Position numbers and translations under genes: made by a program. This document shows positions 6,467 to 15,340 of a stretch of DNA of 15,418 nucleotides, one piece after another. The notes below the pieces were generated by a model. It had not been told where the DNA came from, ran no database searches, and saw only the letters and a program-made list of their open reading frames with translations. Position 1 is the stretch's first letter. Each line of letters starts with the position of its first letter. This DNA comes from CAZDET01 sp964504335 (GTDB taxonomy: Bacteria; Bacteroidota; Bacteroidia; Chitinophagales; Saprospiraceae): positions 1-15,418 of the forward strand of contig CAZDET010000095.1 in assembly GCA_964504335.1 (NCBI GenBank), given 5' to 3'.

Positions 6467-6589
6467 TATCGCCTTTCTGACCCTTCTTATCTTCACTCGT
6501 CCCACCGGGCGATTTCCTTATCCATATGCCATAGCAACAGCACCGCTTGCAGTAATCCTAGTTATCTGCATTTGATCAATTGCTGTACT

Positions 6590-9500
6590 ATGTTTCCACA
6601 TCACCCAAAACTCTGGGCGGTACTCTTTTTAGCGAGTCTGCCATTCTTATCCCAATCACAAGTTGCTATTGCCTCACAAAGCTGGGAAGGGCTCGGCTCC
6701 GAGCTGGATTACAGCGTTGTTCCCTCCGGTGGAGGGACCGTCGTTTCCGGCACTTCCACCACAAGTGACCGGCCCGGCAATTCTCCGTTTACCTCCTCGG
6801 GCAGTGAGGCCTTTCGAGTAAAAAACAACGAGGTCACGCTCACCTTCGATTCGGTTGCCACCAATGGCTATTCCAATGTCTCACTTAGCTTCGATCTGGC
6901 GGCTTTCAGTATTGGCTCCACCACTAACGGCCTGGATCTGGGCGACGAATTAGTCGTATCGATTAGTACCGATGGGACTAATTTCAGCGAAGAGCTCCGC
7001 GTGACCGGGAATAACAATGCTTACTGGTCCTTTGCCGGCGGCGGTACCACCGCTTCTATTGCCTACGACGGAAATGACACCTACCAAACGTTCAGTCCAC
7101 CCGGCGGTGGAGACCGCGACGGGAATGGTGGCATCAGCAAAGTGGAAATCACCAATCTTCCTTCCGTTTCCACCCTGTTTATTCGAATAAAGCTCGAAAC
7201 AACCGACAGTGATGAGGCATGGATCATCGACAATCTCGAGCTGTCCGGAACGGCCATTTCCAACCCTACCGTGGGCTTCACCGCCTCCGCGGTAACGGTA
7301 GGGGAAGGGGATGGTATGCTGTTATTCAGCGTCCAGCTTACCGGTTATACCGGTAGCAATGTAGAGCTCGGCATCAGTGCACTGGCGGGTACTGCCGAGG
7401 GCGAGGATTATGAACTATCAGTCGATCCGCCGATCCTCACCTTCACCGGCAATCAAACGATTACCGATACCCTGCTGCTGAATGAAGACGTAGACCGGGA
7501 TGATGAAACCCTAACGCTTTCCCTCAAGGTCACCTCCGGACCCGCACTTTGGAGCAATCAGACGCTTGCCGTCACCATCGAGGACAATGACGTACTCGGG
7601 ACCGTGCTATATTCCACCGGCGACGGCCACTTCATGGATCCTTCCTTTTGGTCGACCACACCCGAGGGAGCCGGCACCGTCACCTACACGGCCGCCGATA
7701 ATGCCGACGATCGATTTGTCATCCAGTCGGGCGATTCCGTAACGATTGTCACCATGAATGATTTTGCCGTCACTGGCCTAGAAATCGATGGAGTACTCAA
7801 TCTGTATTCTTCCACCGTGGCCCTTTCCGTAAATAATGGCCTCGACGGCGCAGACTTCGAATTAAACGGGGCCTTCTATGACAATGGCAGTAGCTCAAAC
7901 GGCGTCGATTTTACGCCGGGTACGACCTGGACGATGGGGGCGGATGCCATGCTCGTTAAAATGAATGAATCAACTTCTAATGAATACCGCGACAATTACG
8001 AAGGGGGCATTGCGACCATCCCCGCTACCGCCAATTGGATTCTACGGTACATGGGCGGCAGCGCCGATCCGTCCATTTCCTCGGTCGACGGGGCAACCTA
8101 TCCCAACCTAACCATCGAAAGCATGAGCGGCAACTGGAATCCGGCTACGGGTGCCAGCCGCTTTCAGGGAAAAAATGGCTTTCCAACCATCCTCGGAAAT
8201 CTGGATATCGGTGGCGACGGTCCCGGTACCGTCACGTTTTATACCCAGAACACCAACGAAACCCCCGTCACGGTAAAGGGGAAGGTGATCATCCGCTCCG
8301 GTTCTCGCTTTACCAACGTGGGGAATGATGCGGGTACCGGCCTCGTAGCGGAAGATACTGTGGTCGTAGATGGTACGCTCGAACTAGTGGCGGGCACCGG
8401 GAAACTCGTGCTGCAGGGCAGCGGCACCCAAATCGTAAGCGGTAGTGGTACCATCAACGCCCAGCAGGTGGAAGTGGACGTGTCCGGAGGGATGGTCGAC
8501 CTGAGTGTCGGGGTGAATATTCAGGATTCACTCACGCTGACGAATGGCTTGCTGCGACTCAACGACAGCAATGTGACACTACTCGACGATTCCACGGAAA
8601 TCATCGGAGCCACGTCGTCGAAGTACCTTCTCACTAACGGAACCGGCAGCCTGATTCAACCCATCGGGACAGATTCCATCCGGACCTACCCGGTAGGCGT
8701 AGAATCGAGTTATTTACCCGCCACCTTGACGAATAACACCGGCGCTGACGATTTCGGTATCCGTGTCAGCCCGGAAGTACTGGAGGATGGCACCTCCGGT
8801 GCTGAATTCACGGAAAGTGTGGTAGATGCCACCTGGAATATTACCAAATCCGGCGTTGGCGCTACCGATCTGGACCTGACCGTACAGTGGAATGCCGGCG
8901 ATGAATTACCCAATTTCACGCGCGCGGCCTGCTACATTAGCCATTATGGTGCCGAAGGCTGGGATGCCGACATCGTCGATGCGGCCTCCGCTTCCGGCAG
9001 TGATCCTTATACCATCAGCCGCAGCGGCATTACCGACCTATCGCCCTTTGCCGTGGGGAGCAATAGCTTTTTGCCGGTAGAATTGGTGTTCTTCACCGGC
9101 CGGGCCGTCGATGAACAGGTGCAGTTGAACTGGCAAACGGAGATGGAGTCAAACAATGAGTTCTTCGCCGTCGAGCGCTCGCCGGACGGTCGATTGTTCG
9201 AAGAAATCGGCCGGGTAGCCGGAGCTGGCACAACAGTTCGCCCCCAAGATTACGGATGGATCGATGCCAATCCACTGAATGGTGCTAATTTCTACCGCCT
9301 CCGGCAAGTGGATTTCGACGGAACGACTGCCTTCTACGGCCCGGTACTCGTACAACTTCCATTCGGCAACGACGTGCGCATCTATCCCAACCCGGTACGG
9401 GATTGGGTGCGCATCGAAGGAGGTGGTACCGGCCAGCAGCTTCAATTAATCGATGCGTTGGGGCGGGTGCTCCTCGAGCGAGTGCTCGAAGGGCCCACAA

Positions 9501-9598
9501 CCGACCTCGATCTTAGAAAACTGCCGGCCGGAAGGTATACGCTCCTGCTGACAGACGCCAGCAGACGAACCCCTTATCCGCTGCTCATTGGGCAGTAG
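6590..9598 (+). CDS. Large secreted Calx-beta protein with T9SS C-terminal sorting domain
   Basis: A 1002-residue exported protein. A signal peptide (about 1-23: charged start, AVLFLASLPFL core, then SQSQ) leads into a beta-rich domain ending in WIIDNLELSG (about 30-222). A Calx-beta domain follows (226-334, opening VGFTASAVTVGEG and closing in TIEDND). Then comes a long repetitive, Gly/Thr/Asn-rich beta region (about 335-825), probably a beta-helix or sandwich array. A module (828-925, starting LPVELVFFTG, with NEFFAVERSPDG and NFYRLRQVDFDG) is followed by the T9SS type A sorting domain (931-1002: IYPNPV, DALGR, LPAGRYTLLL). The protein should cross the outer membrane by T9SS and be attached to the surface or released. 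Function is unknown; adhesion or matrix binding is a reasonable guess. The open frame extends 42 codons upstream from a TTG, but the ATG at 6590 directly precedes the signal peptide and is preferred. Confidence 0.9.
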   Translation: MFPHHPKLWAVLFLASLPFLSQSQVAIASQSWEGLGSELDYSVVPSGGGTVVSGTSTTSDRPGNSPFTSSGSEAFRVKNNEVTLTFDSVATNGYSNVSLSFDLAAFSIGSTTNGLDLGDELVVSISTDGTNFSEELRVTGNNNAYWSFAGGGTTASIAYDGNDTYQTFSPPGGGDRDGNGGISKVEITNLPSVSTLFIRIKLETTDSDEAWIIDNLELSGTAISNPTVGFTASAVTVGEGDGMLLFSVQLTGYTGSNVELGISALAGTAEGEDYELSVDPPILTFTGNQTITDTLLLNEDVDRDDETLTLSLKVTSGPALWSNQTLAVTIEDNDVLGTVLYSTGDGHFMDPSFWSTTPEGAGTVTYTAADNADDRFVIQSGDSVTIVTMNDFAVTGLEIDGVLNLYSSTVALSVNNGLDGADFELNGAFYDNGSSSNGVDFTPGTTWTMGADAMLVKMNESTSNEYRDNYEGGIATIPATANWILRYMGGSADPSISSVDGATYPNLTIESMSGNWNPATGASRFQGKNGFPTILGNLDIGGDGPGTVTFYTQNTNETPVTVKGKVIIRSGSRFTNVGNDAGTGLVAEDTVVVDGTLELVAGTGKLVLQGSGTQIVSGSGTINAQQVEVDVSGGMVDLSVGVNIQDSLTLTNGLLRLNDSNVTLLDDSTEIIGATSSKYLLTNGTGSLIQPIGTDSIRTYPVGVESSYLPATLTNNTGADDFGIRVSPEVLEDGTSGAEFTESVVDATWNITKSGVGATDLDLTVQWNAGDELPNFTRAACYISHYGAEGWDADIVDAASASGSDPYTISRSGITDLSPFAVGSNSFLPVELVFFTGRAVDEQVQLNWQTEMESNNEFFAVERSPDGRLFEEIGRVAGAGTTVRPQDYGWIDANPLNGANFYRLRQVDFDGTTAFYGPVLVQLPFGNDVRIYPNPVRDWVRIEGGGTGQQLQLIDALGRVLLERVLEGPTTDLDLRKLPAGRYTLLLTDASRRTPYPLLIGQ

Positions 9599-9605
9599 CG
9601 ATCCC

Positions 9606-10733
9606 CTATTTCACCAATCGAACTACCTCCCTTCGTCCGTGGAGCTGCCATTCGAGGAAATAAATCCCCGCTGGCAGCTCGGCTGTCGAAAGGAGGTATT
9701 TGGCCTTTCCTGCTGGCACCGCAAACCGACGAATCAGCTTTCCGGCACTGGTAAATAGCCTACAATTAATTGCTTCCCCTATCCTGTTGGGCAGGCTGAG
9801 GAATGCCTGTTCGCCGACGGGGTTGGGCCACACGAGCAACGGGGCACCGGCTTCGCCGACCTCCACTCGCTGCAGTGTCGAAAACTGATAGGATGCATCG
9901 TGATCTACCTGCCGGAGGCGGTAGTAGTTCGTTCCCGAAAGGGGGCGATCATCCAGAAATTCATAGGTCTGTGCCGTTTGGGTGGTGCCCCGACCATGAA
10001 CCTTACCGATGCGTTCGAAAGCAATGCCGTCGGAGCTGCGTTCGACGGCAAAGTGGTCATTTCCCGATTCAGAAGTTGTCGACCAATAAAGGGATACGCC
10101 TTTTGCCGTAGGAACGGCCGAAAATGCTCCCCATTCCACCGGGAGAATAGTACTGCCGACAATGGAAACATCGTCGAAGCGCAGGGTTGCCGCCAGCGCT
10201 GCCGGGTCCTGGCCGTAGGGATAGATGCGAAAGGCAAAGGTATTGCCGCCGGTAATTAACACGTCGAGCCCCCCGCCGGAACCACTGCAACCGGTAGAGG
10301 TCGTCCCTGAAGTGAGAAAGAATTCCGTCTGAAAATGGTTGGTGCTGTAGTAAACGTCGAAAAATTGGGCCGCACTGGAAGAAGAGGCAGACGTGGTGAA
10401 CGTGACGCCCGTCACGCGGAGGCGGTAGCCAAACTCGGCGGTGATGTAAAACTCGACATAGGCGTTGGTTTCCCGGCTACTGAAGCGCGGCCAGAAATTG
10501 GTACCCCAGGTATCGTTTCCACCGCAGGCATCGGGGCTTCCGTTATTATTTCCGGCCCCCATGGTTGCTCCGGCCGCCAGAATGCCGGTCAGTTGGTAAT
10601 CGGGTTGAATGGGAAAACTGTGGTAGGTACACCCACACTCGAACGACCAATACGCCAGTTGAGCCGACAGGCAGGTGGCGGTACCTAGCAGAAGGGCTGC
10701 CAGCAGATAGCGGCAGCGGGTTAATAGGATCAT
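9606..10733 (-). CDS. Secreted protein with T9SS C-terminal sorting domain
   Basis: A 375-residue exported protein. The signal peptide runs from 1 to about 25 (LLAALLLG core, cleavage after LSAQ). A cysteine-containing beta-sandwich domain follows (about 26-193, ending RFDDVSIVG, similar to the end of the N-terminal domain of the facing gene). A module (198-292: LPVEWGAFSA, NDHFAVERSSDG, NYYRLRQVDHD) is clearly related to residues 828-925 of the facing protein. The T9SS sorting domain (302-375) has WPNP in place of the common YPNP, then LPAGIYFLEW and a basic end REVVRLVK. The role is unknown; T9SS export is well supported. I chose the ATG at 10733 rather than the GTG at 10763, because the signal peptide begins there. 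It converges with the large T9SS gene, with 7 bases between stop codons and no terminator visible. Confidence 0.9.
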   Translation of the reverse strand: MILLTRCRYLLAALLLGTATCLSAQLAYWSFECGCTYHSFPIQPDYQLTGILAAGATMGAGNNNGSPDACGGNDTWGTNFWPRFSSRETNAYVEFYITAEFGYRLRVTGVTFTTSASSSSAAQFFDVYYSTNHFQTEFFLTSGTTSTGCSGSGGGLDVLITGGNTFAFRIYPYGQDPAALAATLRFDDVSIVGSTILPVEWGAFSAVPTAKGVSLYWSTTSESGNDHFAVERSSDGIAFERIGKVHGRGTTQTAQTYEFLDDRPLSGTNYYRLRQVDHDASYQFSTLQRVEVGEAGAPLLVWPNPVGEQAFLSLPNRIGEAINCRLFTSAGKLIRRFAVPAGKAKYLLSTAELPAGIYFLEWQLHGRREVVRLVK

Positions 10734-10913
10734 CGATAACACGCTTAAGTGAAGAAATAGCACTTAACCGAGTGTTGAGAATGGAAGTTGGTGTGGTGGG
10801 AATTAACGGCAATGTAGGGGAAATTCGAATGCAACGCAAGGGCAAAACTCTTTCCCGGGCCATTCCGTTTTATTGGGGTAGTGTCTTGTATTCGTTCAAT
10901 TTAGTACGGGCCC

Positions 10914-11615
10914 ATGTCAAAAAGCCGGCATAATCTTCGTCGCAGCCTCTATTATTCGTTCCTGTTCGTATTCTTTATGTGGCTGGTGTTTGCCCTGGAA
11001 ACCCTGACGGGGTCCAACTGGTACTGGCTGGGCATCTACCCGCGCGATTACGAACACCTCTGGGGGATTTTATTTTCCCCTTTCCTGCACGGCGATTGGG
11101 GGCACTTACTGGCCAACACGCCGCCCGTCTTTTCCCTGATGTTTCTGTTGTTCTTTTTCTATCCACGCATGGCCCCCAAAGCATTGACGGTGCTCTACCT
11201 GCTAACCGGGGCGGCAGTTTGGGTATTCGGAAGAGAAGTATTCCATATCGGGGCGAGTGGGGTGGTGTATGCGCTGGCACTCTTTCTCGCCTGGAGCGGC
11301 ATCGTGCGTCGAAATATGAAAGCCATCGCCATCGCCCTGGTCGTACTCTTCTACTACGGAGGCATGATCGTCGGTATCGTGCCGGGACAGCCGGGCATCA
11401 GCTGGGAAAGCCATCTGCTGGGCGCAATTGTGGGCGTACTGACGGCCTACCTGTTTAAGGATTCCTCCGAGCCGAACGAAGCACGAAAAAAGCACTCCTA
11501 CGAGTTGGAGGAACCCGAACCGGAAGCTCCCTTCCTCGATCCCGATACTTTTAAGCAGACCAAACGCGAGCGCCAGCTGGAGGCATTTTGGAGCCGCATG
11601 GGTAATCGCAAATGA
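10914..11615 (+). CDS. Rhomboid-family intramembrane serine protease
   Basis: A 233-residue inner-membrane protein with about six hydrophobic segments between residues 12 and 181 and a charged cytosolic tail. The catalytic serine motif GASG (S115) and the catalytic histidine in ESHLLGAIVG (H167) form an intact Ser/His dyad. HGDWGHLLANT (59-69) is the conserved segment carrying N68, which in rhomboids helps form the oxyanion hole. It should cleave transmembrane helices of membrane proteins; the substrate is unknown. The acidic/basic tail (182-233) is probably disordered. ATG at 10914 is the first in frame. The gene is divergent from the small T9SS gene (180-base gap) and 64 bases upstream of coaX on the same strand, so it may be read with it. 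Confidence 0.93.
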   Translation: MSKSRHNLRRSLYYSFLFVFFMWLVFALETLTGSNWYWLGIYPRDYEHLWGILFSPFLHGDWGHLLANTPPVFSLMFLLFFFYPRMAPKALTVLYLLTGAAVWVFGREVFHIGASGVVYALALFLAWSGIVRRNMKAIAIALVVLFYYGGMIVGIVPGQPGISWESHLLGAIVGVLTAYLFKDSSEPNEARKKHSYELEEPEPEAPFLDPDTFKQTKRERQLEAFWSRMGNRK

Positions 11616-11624
11616 TTCGCGAGC

Positions 11625-11639
11625 AGCCCTTCGGGTTTT
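11625..11639 (+). terminator. Weak hairpin plus short T-run after the rhomboid gene
   Basis: AGCCC, a three-base loop and GGGTT followed by two more Ts form a short stem with one G-T pair, ten bases after the rhomboid stop. It is too small to be a strong terminator but could attenuate read-through into coaX. Confidence 0.2.
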
Positions 11640-11661
11640 AACATCGTTTTAATGACCCCCG

Positions 11662-11673
11662 GCATTCGAATGC
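11662..11673. promoter_or_regulatory. Perfect 12-bp palindrome just before coaX
   Basis: GCATTCGAATGC is a perfect inverted repeat ending six bases before the coaX ATG. Its right ten bases (ATTCGAATGC) recur at 10823-10832, in the gap before the rhomboid gene. It could be a protein-binding site or an RNA hairpin over the translation start; chance is also possible. Confidence 0.25.
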
Positions 11674-11679
11674 GTCTTT

Positions 11680-12426
11680 ATGGAAAAGGAGCCAATGATT
11701 GAATATCTAGTCATTGATGTCGGGAATAGCCGTACGAAAATGGCCTGGTTTCAGGCGGGAACCATCCAGGTGCGCGAGCAGATCGAGGGATTCAACTGGC
11801 CGGAAATTCTTCAACTACAAACCAACCGACCGGCCCAAAATGGCATCTTATCATCGGTGGGGCAGGTACCGCCTGATGATTGGATCGAGCAGCACCCAAA
11901 CTGGTTGTTGCTAGACGAAAACACCCCTCTGCCATTCGAGAATACCTATCATACACCTGCAACACTAGGTAGAGACCGTCTGGCGGCGCTGGCCGGTGCG
12001 CAAGCGCTGTATCCAAACGAACACTGCCTGATAGTCGATGCCGGAACTTGTATCACCATGGATTTACTCACTGCCGACGGGCGCTTTCTCGGAGGCAATA
12101 TCTCTCCCGGCATCCGGATGCGATTGCGCTCCATGCATGAAGGAACGGCCCGATTACCGCTGGTGTCGACCGGTAGAATGGAGGGGCTACTCGGCGATTC
12201 TACAATTGCGGCGCTTCGGCACGGTGGTCAACTCGGAGCTGTCCTCGAATTCGAAGGCTTGGTGCGGCGCCTCGAACCAATTTACCAGCCGCTCCGGTGC
12301 CTCATAACGGGAGGGGATGCAGATAAATTTGTGGAAATAACGAAAAGCCGGATATTTGCGCATCCGGATTTGGTCCTTTACGGGCTCCATAAAATACTAG
12401 AATATAATGTCGAGCATCTGGAATAG
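11680..12426 (+). CDS. coaX: Type III pantothenate kinase
   Basis: Phosphorylates pantothenate to 4'-phosphopantothenate with ATP, the first committed step of coenzyme A synthesis, in the cytosol. The 248 residues carry the family's ASKHA-fold signatures: DVGNSRTK (13-20, the first phosphate loop with D13), TLGRDRLAALAG (95-106, pantothenate-binding GRDR), DAGTCITMD (120-128), GGNISPGIRMR (138-148) and ITGGDA (209-214). Length is typical. ATG at 11680 is chosen; an ATG five codons later (11695) follows AAGGAG by only three bases and is an alternative. It is the first gene of a three-gene operon: its last 20 bases overlap the start of the next gene. Confidence 0.96.
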   Translation: MEKEPMIEYLVIDVGNSRTKMAWFQAGTIQVREQIEGFNWPEILQLQTNRPAQNGILSSVGQVPPDDWIEQHPNWLLLDENTPLPFENTYHTPATLGRDRLAALAGAQALYPNEHCLIVDAGTCITMDLLTADGRFLGGNISPGIRMRLRSMHEGTARLPLVSTGRMEGLLGDSTIAALRHGGQLGAVLEFEGLVRRLEPIYQPLRCLITGGDADKFVEITKSRIFAHPDLVLYGLHKILEYNVEHLE

Positions 12427-13774
12427 GTTGGTGATGGTGGTGGTTGGAATGACTCTGGTGGTCGGTCTCGGCGCCCAGACCAATACGGCGACGTTGATCC
12501 CGAAAAATAACTCCCCCCTATCCCGGTTCGGATTGGGGGACCCCGTGAATCAATTCTACAGTGCCGCGGCTGGTATGGGGGGCTTATCTGCTACTTTTCA
12601 GAATGCCTATCAGCTCAATCTGCTCAATCCGGCTTCTTTGTCCCGGCTACAAGCCACCGCCTTCGAGGTGGGGGTCTTCGGCCGGTACGCCCACCTCGAA
12701 GACGCCCAGGAATCCGATGATGTCTGGAGCGGAAATATCAATTACTTTGCGTTGGGCTTCCCTTTGCGCAATCCGATCAATCAATCCCTCGATCGCCAGC
12801 GCAACGATTATAGCATCGGCATGGCACTTAGCCTGCAGCCCTACACGCAGGTGGGCTACAACCTGGCGTTGGCCAATACCAGCAATCCGGAGGTGATCAC
12901 GACCGATACGCTTAAGGGCACCGGCGGTACCTACCGCGTGATGTGGAGCAACGCCTTTCGCTACGGTGGTTTTTCCGTGGGCGTCAATGCGGGCTATCTG
13001 TTCGGAAAAATTACCAATACCCGGCTGGTCGAATTCGATAGCCTCCCGACGGCGCTGGTAACCGAATTTGTGGAAGACTTCAGTGTCAGCGGGCTCACGT
13101 TTGATGTCGGCATGATGTATACCCTTGCCTTCTACGACGAGCTCTCCGACGAACGGGTGAAAACGGGTAAACGGCTCACCTTCGGAGCCTACGGGGCTAT
13201 CGGCTCCAACTTTACTACGAACGGTAGTCAGGTTTTCCGACGATTTTCCGACGTGCCGACCGGTTTTCGCTTTCCCATTGTTGATACGCTGAATTCGGCC
13301 CAGGAAATAAAGGGTGATGGGCGGCTTCCCGGATCCGTTACCCTCGGATTTGCCTACGAAGAAGTCAATAAACTCTACTTATCCCTCGAGTACGGACAAC
13401 GATTCTGGGACGACTATCGCAACGATGCCCAACCCGACCAATTGGAAAATACTCAGCGGATTGCCGCTGGTTTGGAGTACATTCCCGATATTACATCCTA
13501 TAACAACTACTGGCAGCGCGTGCGCTATCGCCTCGGGTTGCGCTATGAAACGGACCCGCGGCAAATTTCCGGCGATCAGGCCCGGCTCTATTCCCTAAGC
13601 TTTGGTTTTGGATTACCTGTCATCCGACCCCGGCAACAAGCTGCTTTCATCAACACCGCCTTCGAAATTGGAAAATTCGGTGTTCCAGACGTTCTGGACG
13701 AAACCTTTATACAATTCACACTAGGATTCACGCTAACCGACAATACGTGGTTCTTTAAACGCAAATTCAACTAA
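12407..13774 (+). CDS. Conserved outer-membrane beta-barrel protein of the coaX operon
   Basis: A 455-residue exported protein with a signal peptide (1-23, hydrophobic core LVMVVVGMTLVVG, cleavage after LGAQ). PLSRFGLGD (37-45), GMGG (56-59) and NLLNPASL (71-78) resemble the N-terminal region of FadL/OMPP1-like outer-membrane proteins. The rest is made of alternating polar/aromatic beta strands (for example FSVGVNAGYLFGKI, KLYLSLEYGQRFW), and it ends in an aromatic/basic strand (WFFKRKFN). It is probably a trimer-free monomeric barrel of FadL type, possibly taking up hydrophobic compounds, but function is unproven. The start overlaps the end of coaX by 20 bases, which suggests translational coupling. 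As I recall, this type of protein sits beside coaX in many Bacteroidota. Confidence 0.75.
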   Translation: MSSIWNRLVMVVVGMTLVVGLGAQTNTATLIPKNNSPLSRFGLGDPVNQFYSAAAGMGGLSATFQNAYQLNLLNPASLSRLQATAFEVGVFGRYAHLEDAQESDDVWSGNINYFALGFPLRNPINQSLDRQRNDYSIGMALSLQPYTQVGYNLALANTSNPEVITTDTLKGTGGTYRVMWSNAFRYGGFSVGVNAGYLFGKITNTRLVEFDSLPTALVTEFVEDFSVSGLTFDVGMMYTLAFYDELSDERVKTGKRLTFGAYGAIGSNFTTNGSQVFRRFSDVPTGFRFPIVDTLNSAQEIKGDGRLPGSVTLGFAYEEVNKLYLSLEYGQRFWDDYRNDAQPDQLENTQRIAAGLEYIPDITSYNNYWQRVRYRLGLRYETDPRQISGDQARLYSLSFGFGLPVIRPRQQAAFINTAFEIGKFGVPDVLDETFIQFTLGFTLTDNTWFFKRKFN

Positions 13775-13775
13775 C

Positions 13776-15173
13776 ATGGACATCACTGGAAAATTGGTGT
13801 TGGCCTTTCTCATTGGGCTAGGTTCGTTCTATACCGGCAGTACACAGTGTGAGACGTGGAACGATTCTCCAAAAAAGGAAACTGCCGAAAACGCACACGT
13901 AACCTACCGTGGCTACGTCAAAAACAAATCCGTCGAAGAGCTGGCCGCCATGAGCGACCAAAACTGGAACATCGCTTTCGACAATTGGAAAACGGCCTAC
14001 GAAATTGCTCCGAATGCCGATGGGCAACGGCCCTTCCACTTTACCGACGGCCGGAAGTTCTACAAGGCGCTTGCCCAGCGAACAGCCGATGCCGCCAAGA
14101 AAGCGGAATACAACCAAATGGCAATCGCGCTCTACGATCAACAACTCCAATGCTATCCCAAGGATAGCGCCTACTTGCTGGGCCGCAAAGGGTTCGACCA
14201 ATTTTACCTGCAAGGGTATACCATGGATGCCCTGAAGTCGATCGAGCGGTCAATGGCTATCGGGGGGAATAAGTCCGAGTACATCCTGTTCGTCCCGTTG
14301 GGAGAACTGCTGACCTACTTCTTTCAGCAGAAAAACGTCAACAAAGATTTGGTGCAGAATCTGTACGAAGCGGCTACCAATATCGCGTCCTACAATGCGG
14401 AAAACAACAAGCAATACGGCGAATACTATAAGTCGGGCATGGCCAATATGGACGCTAAGATTGCCGAGATTGAATCAGAAGTATTCGACTGCGACTATTT
14501 CAAAACAAAGCTGACGCCCTTATTCGAGGAAAATCGCGATAGCTTCACGATGGTTAAGTACATCTACAATAAGTTGGTGGATCAGGGGTGTGTCGAATCC
14601 GATCCGGTCGTCACTCGGGTGAAGCAACAGTACGACGAGCTGTATGCTGCGATTGCCGCCGCGGAAGAAGCGGAAAAGCGGGCGAACAACCCGGCCTACG
14701 ACGCCAATCAGCTCCGGGAAGAAGGAAAATACCGGGAGGCGATTGCCCGCTACCGCGAGGCCATCGAAATGAGTGAAGAAACCGAGCGGACCGCCAATTT
14801 TGTATACGCCATTGCCCAGATCCAGGCCTACGACCTCAACAGCGTGTCGCAGGCGATCAGCACGGCCCGCGAAGCGGCTTCCATCCGCTCCGGTTGGGGT
14901 AAACCCTACATCCTCATCGGCGATATGTACGGCCGCCTGAGCCGGGGGTGCAGCGATGCCTGGGAACAGCGCCTGGGCGTTTTGGCGGCAATCGAAAAGT
15001 ATCAGTACGCCAAAAGTATCGACAGCGAAGTTGCGGATGAAGCAAACAAGCGCATTGGCAACTACAGCGGTTCGCTGCCAACCACGGAGGATGCGTTCCA
15101 ACGCGGCTACGAAGCGGGACAGAAGGTGCGATCCAGCTGTATCGGCGAAACCGTTACGATTCGCTTGCAATAA
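13776..15173 (+). CDS. Exported TPR-domain protein of the coaX operon
   Basis: A 465-residue, largely helical protein with an N-terminal signal peptide (about 1-24: LVLAFLIGLGSF core, then STQ before C25). The mature start at a cysteine hints at a lipoprotein, but STQC is not a canonical lipobox. A clear TPR-like pair lies around 308-341 (NQLREEGKYREAIARYREAI), and weaker helical repeats cover about 115-300, including an Ala/Glu-rich coiled stretch (286-303). The conserved-looking C-terminus (390-463) contains GCSDAWEQRLGVLAAIEKY and ends SSCIGETVTIRLQ. It probably acts as a periplasmic or outer-membrane-associated scaffold. The start lies one base after the stop of the barrel gene, so the two are co-translated and may interact; that partnership is inference. 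It is the last gene before a strong terminator. Confidence 0.8.
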   Translation: MDITGKLVLAFLIGLGSFYTGSTQCETWNDSPKKETAENAHVTYRGYVKNKSVEELAAMSDQNWNIAFDNWKTAYEIAPNADGQRPFHFTDGRKFYKALAQRTADAAKKAEYNQMAIALYDQQLQCYPKDSAYLLGRKGFDQFYLQGYTMDALKSIERSMAIGGNKSEYILFVPLGELLTYFFQQKNVNKDLVQNLYEAATNIASYNAENNKQYGEYYKSGMANMDAKIAEIESEVFDCDYFKTKLTPLFEENRDSFTMVKYIYNKLVDQGCVESDPVVTRVKQQYDELYAAIAAAEEAEKRANNPAYDANQLREEGKYREAIARYREAIEMSEETERTANFVYAIAQIQAYDLNSVSQAISTAREAASIRSGWGKPYILIGDMYGRLSRGCSDAWEQRLGVLAAIEKYQYAKSIDSEVADEANKRIGNYSGSLPTTEDAFQRGYEAGQKVRSSCIGETVTIRLQ

Positions 15174-15212
15174 GAAATTCCCACTCAGGGATTTAAAGGT
15201 ATTGGTACAAAG

Positions 15213-15245
15213 AAGTTCCGGATTTTTTCTTCCGGAACTTTTTTT
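15213..15245 (+). terminator. Strong rho-independent terminator of the coaX operon
   Basis: AAGTTCCGGA (15213-15222) pairs perfectly with TCCGGAACTT (15231-15240) over an eight-base T-rich loop, and is followed by an unbroken T-run to 15245. It lies 40 bases after the TPR stop codon and ends the coaX transcript. The A-rich left arm and T-run may also allow some function on the other strand. Confidence 0.92.
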
Positions 15246-15269
15246 GTCTCCGCCTGTATTCTATCTTTG
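15239..15269 (+). promoter_or_regulatory. Bacteroidota-type promoter, first of a tandem pair
   Basis: TATCTTTG (15262-15269) is an exact -7 element. The upstream element is the T-run of the terminator: TTTG at 15243-15246 is only 15 bases away, slightly close, while the Ts at 15239-15241 have the right 20-base spacing. Transcription would start near 15275, at a CCCTT/AAGGG mini-hairpin. Confidence 0.5.
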
Positions 15270-15340
15270 CATTCCCTTCGATAAAGGGCTCGACAGCGGG
15301 CACGCGGAGGGGATTAAAGCAAGATTTTTTACTCGGTTTA

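Noticed and set aside
6464..6589. N-terminal extension of the large T9SS protein from a TTG at 6464
   Set aside because: It would put 42 Ser/His/Cys-rich residues in front of a well-formed signal peptide; the ATG at 6590 is the sensible start.
14520..15170. Minus-strand 216-codon frame
   Set aside because: Antisense shadow of the TPR gene; the plus-strand frame has a signal peptide, TPR pattern and operon spacing.
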